A stretch of 64,000 bases of DNA from the NCBI RefSeq assembly GCF_022605725.1, contig NC_065563.1:8086518-8150517 (forward strand), in the 5' to 3' direction. Shown piece by piece: positions 20,838-30,191 of this stretch; position 1 is the first letter of the stretch, and the number at the start of each line of letters is the position of its first letter. Both the position numbers and the translations under genes were made by a program. The stretch is from Anthonomus grandis grandis (Eukaryota; Arthropoda; Insecta; Coleoptera; Curculionidae). The notes under the pieces are model-generated. The model worked only from the letters and a program-made list of their open reading frames with translations. It searched no databases and was not told the DNA's origin.

Positions 20838-20912
20838 TATGGATATACTTAATAATAAAGATGATTTTTTTATCATGGTTGGTGCTTAGTTTGTATTGCG
20901 TTCTATGAAGCA
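20838..20912 (+). pseudogene. Possible second Harbinger transposase start, opposite orientation
   Basis: ATG 20838 opens MDILNNKDDFFIMVGA, hits a stop, and continues FVLRSMKQK in frame. The layout parallels the N-terminus of the minus-strand transposase at 20612, but in the opposite direction. It is short, so this is suggestive only. Confidence 0.3.
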
Positions 20913-21289
20913 AAAGTAAGTAGAGATACTGAAACAGAGGAGAAATAGGTTTTTTCTATTTCAAAAAATCAATTTTTTCCCTTTTTAAGTACTTTAAAAC
21001 ACCCTGTATAATAACAAAATAATTTTAAAAGATACCTTTGGAAAGTCCCTACTAATTTCAGTTGTTTTTTTTTCGATTTTTCTTTAAATAGTTTAGCTAT
21101 AATATTAAGATGCGTTTTACGTGAATAACCCTGTATATTATTTTGGCAGATTCCTTTCGAATTAATACAGTAGTATACCTATATTTATACTGCATTGTAT
21201 ATCTATTGATAAGAGTTTTGTATCAACTTACCTCTTGTTTATTTTTATTGTTTTATACCACGCTATTTTATTAAATACACCCCTACACA
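20913..21289. other. AT-rich flank, nothing recognised
   Basis: It contains CACCCTGTATA-like strings near 21000 and 21130 that resemble Tc1/mariner ends, but no paired terminus or ORF. It ends in the hAT target duplication cctacaca (21282-21289). Confidence 0.4.
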
Positions 21290-24183
21290 CAGGGACGGAT
21301 GGGCTCTCTGAAACCGGCCCGAGAAATTTTCGGGCGAAGCGGCCCACTTAGCCCTGATGAATTATATTAAAAAAACTCGCTAGTGCCTACAAACACACAT
21401 TTTTTTATTTAATTTTAAGAAATCAACGTAAATTCAGTAAACAACGAAATACAAAATTATAACACAAATAATATATGTATGTCTTAATATTATCCTAAAT
21501 TATAACTTTTCTTTATTTAAATTCAGTCTTCAGTCAACTATTAAAAAGAAAGAACAAACAAGCTTAACAACCGAAAAGTTTTAAAAATAAGAAAATGAAA
21601 AAGGAACAACGAACTCTCAAACAAAACATAGAAAATGCAAAAAAACTCAGTACATTAAACTTTTTTTATACAAGGTACTGGACTCTGCCACCTTATTTAT
21701 AATATCTTCATTATCTATTTGATTAAGTAGAGATCTTTCTATATTCATAAGCATGAAAAATTCAAGCAAATTATCACTTAATCTATTTCTTAGTCTATTC
21801 TTAATGTATTTGAGAATGGAAAATGATCTCTCACATGACACCTGGGTTATTGGAAAACTCAAAATGTATTGATACACGGTTGCTAAGACTGAATACGCCT
21901 CCTGATAAAAGTTATATTTTAAAATAGCAACGTAACAGCAATAAGCGCAATCCCTGCAAGAGCAAACTGTAATTTTATCTTTCCAATCTCCTTGCACATC
22001 GTCTCTATCATCCTCCCCTTCACTGTCATCGCTATCGCTACGATTGGAAATATCGATTTTAGCAAACATTTCTTGAAGAGATAACTTCTAAAGGTCCCAG
22101 TTAGCAGCAAAACTTATTAACTCTTCCTTAATTCTGTCAGGCGTCACCTTGGTATTAAATTTTGCAACTAAACTAGCTATCAAATGCATACTTTTGTCAG
22201 GTAGCGAGCTATTTGCCTTTATTTCTTTAAAATATGCTAGATTAAAAATAGCTAGTTCAGCACAGAGATCTATATTCTGGGCATACCTGTTCGACATTGA
22301 CTCACATACCATATCCATAATCACATTGTATGTTTTAACCTGAAAATTTTTATGTTCGTCTTGAGGAGCTTCGTCAGACGTATTTTCGTCAAAAAACTTT
22401 TTAACTCGTCTTTTTCTTGTCTTCGGAAAATCGTTTTTTAATTCAATGTCCAATTGACGGTCACCTAGTTCGTCATTAACTGAAGACATAAAATCACTAA
22501 TAGATTTTGTGATCCATTCCATATTCCTCTGAATGGCTTTTAAATGTTGTATTGACGTCTTAATCATCGCGTTGGCTTTAATTAGGTCTAAATCTTTCGT
22601 TTGAAGGTATTGCGACAGTGATCCTGTAATTGAGAATATTTTTAAGAATATATGGGCCATCATAATCGTTTCAAACTTTGTCAAATTAATTTTAAAGTTT
22701 TCAACCGTAGATCGGATATCTGGATTAAAATCTGTATCTTTTGAAATGATGTCTAGTGATTCTAGTAGATCTACATATAGCGGGTAAGATTTTTTTTGCG
22801 TTTTTACTAGAACATTCAAGCTGAAATATTTTAGTTAATGCTTGTTCTTTCGACCACCATCGGGTTTCTCCTATAGTTTGTGGTACTCTAAGTTTTGGAT
22901 CTTGTGACATTTTTTTCCAAATATCCATTCTCTTGTATGGCTCTTTAAAGAAAACTGCAACTGAGTTCAGAAATGCAAAAAAGGTTGCCGCCTTAATATG
23001 TCCTTTTAAAACATCTCCCGGGACTAAATTCAGTATATGACTATAACACCCCATATGGATATGCTCGGAATTTTGTTGCTTCATCTTACTAGTAAATCCG
23101 CTATATGTCCCTTGCATGTTAGCAGCATCATCTGTTGAATCAGCAATACATTTGTTTAAGCTTAGTCCGTTTTTTTTGTGCAACTTCTCTTATTAAATCT
23201 TGAAACCCTTGTCCAGATGTATAATGACAATTTATTACTGCCAGAAGCCTCTCGTGAACCATTCCTTTATAGACATACCTAAAAGATTAAGTCTTTTGAA
23301 ATTTAGATTATACTTAATATGATTTTAAAAGAAATTAGGCTAATAAATGTTGGAAGCATAGACTAATTAATAATGTATTATAAATTTTAAAAACATTTTT
23401 TTTTAAAATAAATAATGAATAAATGAATACTACTCACGTGATCACAACAGAACACTGGTCCTTAGATATCTTGAGTGGTATCTATTTCTGGAGAAAACAT
23501 TCCAGACTCTTTTATGTCTTCACAAAAAATTTTTTTAATTTTATTTGTTATTAAAGTTATAACTAAATTTATGGATGTTTTTGAAATAAATGTTAAAAAA
23601 TTCCCTGATCTTTGTTTAACACCAGCATTTTTAAGTTTCTTGCTTTTTTCAATAATTTTGTCTAGATGTTGTTTTAGTATTATATAGTATTTGGCAAGAA
23701 GTAGGATAATTTCTAAGAAATTGCCATGATCCTTATCAGCATCATCTAGCGTATATGCAGCTTCATCAGCGTTTCCTCTGTAAAAAATACGGAATTATAG
23801 TTTTTGATTTTTTTTTCCATTTGGGCTAGACGCGACAAAAATTAAGTTTATTACCGGCGCTATGAAATGTTTATAATAATAATAATAATAATAAGCCTTT
23901 ATTTCCAACAGGCAGCTTGCCCAATAACAGGAAACAGTTGCAAAACAATGAAAAATATAGTTAAAAAAAAACACACACAAACAAACCTAAAAGAATGAAA
24001 AGAAAAGAAAAAGAGTAAAGTAAAGTCACATTCTCAAAAGTTATCCAAAGAATTAGAACAAATAACTATTAATATGATATAAAAACCCAATTATAAAAGT
24101 TTAACAAGATAATCACATATTCAACAAAATTAAATTAAATTAACTGCAATATACCTACTAACTATAACTTAAACACATGGGTC

Positions 24184-24908
24184 TTAATCCCAAGAGTAAT
24201 GATCCACCAAGATATCGACAATCACATGAACCGGAGAGAAATTTATATCGCACATGTGACAGATCCGATTAAATACAGCGCATATTGTATATAGTGGCGA
24301 TTTCAACAGGATGTTAGTATGAGGCCTTGGCAGAAAGAATGTTAGGGGATGTCTAGCATTAAGCCTAGGCACCATGAAACGTATACCGGAAAGAAGTACA
24401 GGACTATCAATGAATCCATTCAGTAACCCATGCAGGAATTTTACAGAGATCATTCTTCTGAGTTGTAATGGATGTAGATTGAAGCGTTCCAATAGTTGTC
24501 GATGATCAAACCCTCTTACCGGATATATGCCATCCTGCCTGAAGGCCAAAAACTTAGCAAATCTACGCTGAACAGATTCAAGGAGACCAACATGATTCTG
24601 ATAGAGCGGGTTCCATATAATGCAGCCAAAACCTCCAGTTTTGATCTCACAAAGCAACAGAAAAGCAGTTTTAATGTAGACTCCAAAGTAAAACTCTGAG
24701 AACTTCTAATTATGAACCCAAGCCTTCTCAGGGCTGACTTGACTATGTTATTGAAGTGTGGAACGAATGTAAATTCAGAGTCAAAGGTTATACCAAGATC
24801 AGTAATTTGCTCTAATCTACTCAAAATAGTATCATTAATAAAGTAATTAAAATTTAAGGGTGTTTTTGATCTAGAGTAACTGACCACACTACACTTAGCC
24901 GCGTTCAA
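24184..24908 (-). pseudogene. LINE ORF2: thumb and C-terminal domain
   Basis: 24908-24516 gives KCSVVSYSRSKTPLNFNYFI and DLGITFDSEFTFVPHFN. A shift leads to 24657-24184 with NPLYQNHVGLLESVQRRFAK and a C-terminal LNARHPLTFF region. The same family is present on the + strand at 45.9-46.6 kb. Confidence 0.8.
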
Positions 24909-24935
24909 GCCTAACCTGTTAACAGCGCACCATAC

Positions 24936-26260
24936 CTACAATGTATTTAGACAGTTCTGAAGAAAAACACAATCCTCCAAACCATATACATTTAAATATA
25001 GCTTCAAATCATCGGCAAAAGCCAGCCTATGACAAGTGAGTGACTCAATCAAGTCATTTATAAAAAAACTAAACAGGAGCGGACCCAGGTTCGAGCCCTG
25101 TGGCACACCCGACGTTACGTTAAAAAGTTTCGATTTAAAGCCCTCATATTCAACATATTGAGATCTACCAATCGAGTAGGAATGAAATAAATTAAATAAT
25201 CTCCTTGAAAAACCATACTGAGTTAATTTATGCAGCAAAATATAGTGATCTATCCGATCAAAGGCTTTTTGGAAGTCGGTATAAATAACATCGACTTGAG
25301 TATTAACATCAAGTGATTCACAGATGTGGCTAGACAGACAGAATAAGTTAGTAACACAAGATCGCCCGCTAAAAAATCCATGCTGGTCTACAGAGATGAG
25401 TTCTTTTGCGTGACTAAATAGCGACCGATTCAGGATAATTTCGAAAAGTTTACAGAGTAATGAGATTGGCCTGTAGTTCACGATTAAATCAGAGTCCCCA
25501 GCTTTTAAAATAGGTATTATTTTAGCAGTCTTCCAAATTTCAGGGATTTGTTCTGTTGACAGTATTAAGTTGAAAATGTAGGTCAGCTGATCTGCCAGGA
25601 CACCAATGCAATCTTTAACCAAGAAGCTAGGCACACCGTCTACACCAGAAGTTAACTTATTTTTGAGTTTTTTACTGGCCAAAATAATCTGGGAAGCATT
25701 AACGTTGGCAATGTCAAAGTGGGGCACATTATCAGACGTCGACGAATGGTTAATGAAATTTGATTGTATAAATGCCTCACCAAAGAACAGTGCAAAAGCA
25801 TCAACTATGTCCTGTGGGTCTTTAATTACCACGTCATCGGGTAGCCTGATCATACCAGGAATCCTGGTGCCAGCCTTCTTAGAACCAACAAAATTCCAAA
25901 AGCTAGATGGGTCCAAAGAAATATTCCTTTCGGTGTTTGATATATACAACTTAGATTCATTGCGTATTTGTAGTTTGATAAGGCGTCTAAGAGAATGGAA
26001 TTTATTTTGAAAGAATGGAGAATTGTACATTTTAAAGTCCTTGAAAGCCTTTTCTTTCCTATAAATGTTCCTAATCAATTCTCGAGAATAATAATTTGGA
26101 AATCTTCTTTTACGTTGCTGCTTAAGAGGAATGTGTGCGGCAAATATACCGTTCAATATATCATATAAGGCTCCACATGCATCATTAACGTTAGAGGATA
26201 AATACCCAGTAGACCAGTCAGCTTCAAGGATCGAGTCATAAAGGAGATGGAAGTTACATA
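24936..26260 (-). pseudogene. LINE ORF2: linker and reverse transcriptase
   Basis: It begins with the EN-RT linker (VNDACGALYDILNG). RT follows with FRPISLLCKLFE-type fingers (YRPISLLCKLFE), VIYTDFQKAFDRIDHYIL, GVPQGSNLGPLLFSFFIND and the intact catalytic box LAFADDLKLYLNV. A break at 24936 separates it from the thumb domain. It is 5' truncated, so there is no endonuclease. Confidence 0.85.
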
Positions 26261-26934
26261 CATATACATATACTATAAGAAATAAAAAACTATAATAATA
26301 ATAAAATCGAGAATAAAATGAAATAAAATCTAAAAAGCAGAAATAGATAAGTGGGTACTTACCTATAGGATAAACCCCTCTTTCCAATTAATTTAATAAC
26401 ATCTAACACTCTGTGAAGAATTTGTCTATTACGGGAAATTTCAGAATTTCTCTTTTCTATTACTTCGGGCCTTAATATATACTTGTCTATTGTTTTATTG
26501 GCTGCAAATCTTATATACGATTGTATATTCCTTGTATGGATGTTTAACGATTCATGTTCGTTTAACCTCTGGTGTACATGTTTCCAGTCTCTCATACCTT
26601 CAATAAAACTGTTTGACTCATTGGTGCCACAAAATGCCAGGCAAATAGAGCAAAATAGCGCAGATTTGCCTGTGCTGTATTTTAGCCACTGCCTTTGGGT
26701 GTCATTATCTCTATCAAATACTTTTTGAATGTTAAAGGGTATCTCTTTCTGGCTTTTAGGCCTCTGCGGATGATACTCAAAAAATCTTAGTTTATTTATT
26801 TTTATTTTTTATTTCTTATTTTTTTACAAAAAATAATTTTAATATTTTTTTCTTTTTGCCGACCGGCCCACCGGTTGGGAAATTTCCCGGTCTCCCGCCT
26901 GTCCCATCCGTCCCTGCCTACACACAAACATCTG

Positions 26935-27190
26935 AAAAGCAACTAGGTACGCGTTTAAAAACGTTACGTGCTGTTTCCACTAGACAGACTCCAGTTCTTA
27001 AACACGTGAAACCCTTTGATGTTTACCGCTTTCGAACGGGACCCGAAAAACAAAACAGCAACTGTCGCAAAAACTTCGAGTCTTCAAAAAGTTTGCGAAC
27101 AGTTGCAATTTTGTTTTTTTCGACACAAATTTGTGTTTTGTTTTTGTTTTCTTCGTTTAGTGGAAAACCGGCATAAAAAACTGAACAAAG
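26935..27190. repeat. Harbinger-like end sequence outside the hAT
   Basis: This stretch contains gtttccactagacagactcc near its left end and tttagtggaaaaccgg near its right end. It echoes the ttggtggaaaaccggtttt and ttttccaccaaacgaac motifs of the Harbinger locus at 20.64-20.83 kb. The hAT may therefore have landed inside a Harbinger-related repeat whose remaining part is here. There is no ORF. Confidence 0.4.
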
Positions 27191-27411
27191 CCGTTGGATA
27201 AAAAGTAATGTGTATGCTTTAGCCGGGGTTTAGCCTTCCGGATTGTAAACTGAAAGGCCTGCCTTCCGGTAAACAGTATCGTGTATGCCGTCCTAAATAT
27301 AATAGTGATCCACTTCCTAATAGTATTTAAGAATAGATTGCAGTATAGCTCAATTAGCCCCATGCAACAGAAAAAACAGACTTTAAATAATTTTTTGTAT
27401 TTTTTTTCCAG

Positions 27412-27537
27412 TCGTTACTTAGTGATCCAAACCCAAACTCGCCGGCGAACTCGATGGCCGCGCAACTTTACAAAGAAAACCGTAGGGAGTACGAGAAAAG
27501 GGTGAAAGCGTGCGTGGAACAGAGTTTTATCGATTAG
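27412..27537 (+). CDS. UbcD6: UbcD6/Rad6 terminal exon
   Basis: A pyrimidine tract and CAG (27401-27411) precede 41 codons and TAG. The protein starts SLLSDPNPNSPANSMAAQLY and ends CVEQSFID, exactly the C-terminal helices of a Rad6 E2 (residues 111-151). Joined to 6504-6789 this gives the normal insect end point of 151 residues. The acidic tail of yeast Rad6 is absent, as expected for animals. The phase matches the upstream donor with no break. This exon lies 20.6 kb from the previous one, so correct expression requires splicing across the TE cluster. Confidence 0.96.
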   Translation, partial: SLLSDPNPNSPANSMAAQLYKENRREYEKRVKACVEQSFID

Positions 27538-28800
27538 CGGCCCGCAGCCAAAAAGTCGCAGCATCAGCACTTGTCGAGATAATTTCCACGCTTAGGATAA
27601 TAATGACAAAGCCGCCACACGACGACCGGTTGCTTCGTTCGCGCCTCCTCCTCCCCCCAACCTCCCTTCTTTCCCCCTCCTTTTTTTTTTGTTGTCTAAG
27701 CAGGGAATAAATTATCATTCACGTTTGCTCTCCTTTCTATCCCTTTTATTTTTTTTTCAAAAATAGATGAGCAGTAGTAAATTTCAAAAAATATCGAGTT
27801 CAACTTTGGTGTGTGTGTGTGTGTCTGTCGGTCTAATTCGAACCGGGAAAATAAGCTTTTTAATTCACTTGAATGTCACATTATAATATATATCTAAATA
27901 TATATATATATATATATATATAGTTACTTTGAAAGTTTAGCTTTATAATTTTTGAAATTAGGAGCGTTGATATATTACTTCTAGATTAAACAAAAAACCT
28001 AATACTTGTAATTTTTGTTTCTCGTTCTGGATACCTGCAACGGTAAGAGATGAATATATTATGTTACGTTTATCGCGGGTTTGTGTGTCGTACATTATAA
28101 CATTTTATAATAATTTATATTGGGCTTGTTTCATTGTTACTATCGTAGGCTCTCCATAGAATACGCCAGACCGGGAGTAGGTCACTCAGTTTGACTTTTT
28201 TTTGTGTGTAATCATAAATTTATTATTATCATTTCATTTAGGGGTTTTTTTTGTTTGTGTTGCCTTTTTGAGTTTAATTTCTATTTGTGGGTCAAATTGA
28301 TGCCTTCGACAGGCGAATCCATAACATGTTCCACCAGTTCTGGTACTAGTCACCTTAATATGTTTCAATTGGTACCGTATAAATTGCGCAGTCATTAGTG
28401 GATCATGGAAATATGGTTTGATGCGTACTAGTCCTTAAACGTAATTTTCCAATTTTCGCTTTTTACCTCTACTATGGAACACTATAGGACACAGTTGGGT
28501 GCTCGAAAATATGTGTTTTAACCAAGTATCGTAAAAATAGTATTTCACCCGAAATTTTTAAAGCATACTTTATTCTTATTGGCTTAAATAAGTTTTTTTA
28601 AAACGTATTTTCGGGATACTCATTTATTGCCACGCCTTTAGCAGAGCACTACCATTGACCTAACCAATTCACTGGCCATCGATCTTGCTTATGTATCTCA
28701 TATATACATAAACAAGGAGATTATATAACTCGTCGTGAAAAGTGTATGTGTATATAGCTTTAATTATTATTCTGTAAAAAAAATGTTCTAAATAAAATTC
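27538..28800 (+). other. UbcD6 3' untranslated region (extent uncertain)
   Basis: After the stop there is a C/T-rich stretch (27644-27690), a candidate AATAAA at 27706-27711 and another at 28791-28796. Between them lie a (GT)n run at about 27810-27824 and a (TA)n run at about 27899-27922. Which signal is used cannot be told from sequence. Confidence 0.5.
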
Positions 28801-28859
28801 ATCTATGATAATATGTTTGGTTAATTACTTACTGTCCTGGAACCATCCATCCATCCTGC

Positions 28860-29260
28860 AAAATTGTCAAGATTTTTAATTTTAACGGAATCGTCTCGTA
28901 AAGCGCACTATGTGGATTTTAGTTATTTATATGCTTATTTAAGAAAGCGTAAAAGTACTACCGTACAAGGTAAACAACCGATTCGTTCCAATGTTGCCGT
29001 TTCCATGATTTTCAGTTCTGTAATATTTAAATTCCTATTGGACAGATTCAGAGTAAACATTCAAATTGCTCCGACGTTGCCATTTTAGTTATCAATTAGT
29101 TGTTGGGCATATAAATTGAGTGAATATTTTTTTATAAAAAGCTTATATGTACTTAATAAGGAAAATGGGGTCACTTTCTGTGACGTGTCTATATATTAAG
29201 CAACAGAAAAACTTATAGTTATCATCCACAGGAATGTAAAACGCAAATTCCGTGCTCCTA
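28860..29260. repeat. Dispersed repeat, copy 1
   Basis: It shares several blocks with 37886-38160, for example aagaaagcg.aaaagtactacc and taaacaaccgatt.gttcca, followed by gttgccg and a tcaattagttg block. The block ccacaggaatgtaaaac at about 29226 pairs with ccacagaaatgtaaaac at about 37889. No ORF is evident. It is an unclassified repeat. Confidence 0.5.
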
Positions 29261-29369
29261 TATGGCATGATCGGTTTTTATAATTGTTATTATTTCTCTG
29301 GTCTTAAATAAATCGTTAGTATAAAAACCAGTTTTTTATTTATTTAAGAACATTACGAAGTGGGCACGA

Positions 29370-30140
29370 GGATTTTCAATTTCGTTTTAATTGAACCCAT
29401 AGTCGATGCAAAATTGAATAAATACAGAATATGATCGAAAAATCCATGATTGTTCAGTCCATATAAGTCGCATTGAACAGTTTTTTGTGGCAAACACCAC
29501 CGATGGGGCTAAAAGAGCAAAATTTTGGATTAATTCAGGAAGTATATATATATATTTAACATTTATGGATACCAACAACACTTTTTGAAGCTGAATACAA
29601 AGACTTTTCCCATCATTTAACCAGCTACTCTGCAGGGAAGTTTTTGCCGAGCGCTGTAAGTTTTAGTTAGTAGTTTACTTACTCAGCTTATAAGTTTCCT
29701 AATAGGAGTGTTCAGAATTAGGCAGTAAGAATTCGTAGTTTAAGTGTTAAATGTCAATTTGAGGACCAGTTGAAAAATATCTTACGCGATCGATTTATTT
29801 GTGCATGAATCCAGGCAAGATTTTGACAAAACTGCTAGAAAAAAATAGCAGTATTACTAATCCTAGTTTGGACACGCAAAATTCCACGATGAACCAGGAA
29901 TAGCTCTAAATTTTTCCAATTTAAGAATACGATGGAGAAAAAAAACTGTGGTCGATCGGACCAATTATAAACAGTATTAAATCCTCGACTACAGAAACAA
30001 TTAAACCTGCTAGTGATATTTGCTCCATTTGTCGCAAAAGTAAACATTGTTTTAAAAATTTTAAGAAGTATTATATGACTATATAGTCGTCGTCCAGATG
30101 TTAAAACCTTGTATTTCAAAAAACCACGATTTTCAGGAAA
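29370..30140 (+). pseudogene. Ty3/gypsy-like gag remnant
   Basis: In shifting frames it reads IEQFFVANTTDGAKRAKF, then FEDQLKNILRDRFICGMNPG, and a final Cys/His cluster ICSICRKSKHCFKNFKKYY with knuckle-like spacing. This is the order seen in gypsy-type gag proteins of insect LTR elements. There are many stops and shifts, and no LTR or pol was found. The pogo-like element begins 50 bp to the right. Confidence 0.6.
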
Positions 30141-30191
30141 TGAAAAAAGCTTGATGACGTTTGATTTTGCCTATTAGTTTAATACTACTTA

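Larger units (their letters stand above)
19113..20910. mobile_element. Rearranged PIF/Harbinger locus
   Basis: It contains the C-terminal half of a Harbinger transposase (minus), the C-terminal part of a MADF-like accessory protein (plus), the N-terminal half of a transposase (minus), and a second short N-terminal-like stretch (plus, from ATG 20838). Motifs such as TTTTCCACCAAACG occur in inverted orientation at about 20658 and 20792. No clean outer termini were found. The order is not that of an intact element, so deletion plus inversion or fusion of two copies is likely. Confidence 0.75.
23874..26260 (-). mobile_element. LINE nested in the hAT intron
   Basis: The 3' end is marked by a TAATAATAATAATAATAA block on the + strand at 23874-23893. 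Coding similarity runs from there to about 26250, where the endonuclease is truncated away. It lies wholly inside the intron of the hAT transposase, between GTAAGT at 26362 and the acceptor at 23778, so it may originally have been spliced out harmlessly. Confidence 0.85.
21647..26793 (-). pseudogene. hAT transposase gene with introns, broken
   Basis: The N-terminal exon (26793-26363) has a TTF-type zinc-finger region (GKSALFCSICLAF) and ends at GTAAGT. The middle exon (23777-23438) ends at GTGAGT, with EIDTTQDISRD in place of the first Asp box. The last exon from 23278 has CIADSTDDAANMQGTYSGF (second Asp region), HMGCYSHILNLV and a C-terminal VSCERSFSILKYIKNRLRN dimerisation motif with the catalytic Glu. 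A one-base shift near 22820 and an in-frame TAG at 22088-22090 break the last exon. Introns are 23279-23437 and 23778-26362. Confidence 0.85.
21290..26916 (-). mobile_element. hAT transposon (ZMYM1-like) with introns and a nested LINE
   Basis: The termini CAGGGACGGATGGG (21290) and its complement (ending 26916) are inverted, and an exact 8 bp duplication cctacaca flanks them (21282-21289 and 26917-26924). The minus-strand transposase gene has at least two introns. The larger one (23778-26362) contains a LINE of about 2.4 kb; without that LINE it would be about 0.1 kb. One frameshift and one stop disable the gene. Confidence 0.93.
6790..27411 (+). other. Giant UbcD6 intron (20.6 kb), filled with transposons
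   Basis: The intron runs from the GTAAGT donor at 6790 to a polypyrimidine tract and AG at 27410-27411. The flanking exons join in frame, SIQ to SLL, at the position expected in Rad6. It holds a mariner relic, two LINE fragments, an interrupted LINE with an intact hAT, a DD41D element, a Harbinger relic, and a second hAT with its own nested LINE. No other host exon was recognised inside it. Confidence 0.9.

Noticed and set aside
22149..22343. Plus-strand ORF within the second hAT
   Set aside because: It is antisense to the transposase's last exon; no independent support.
27810..27922. GT and TA microsatellites after UbcD6
   Set aside because: Ordinary simple repeats within the likely 3' UTR. 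Noted, but no function is claimed.
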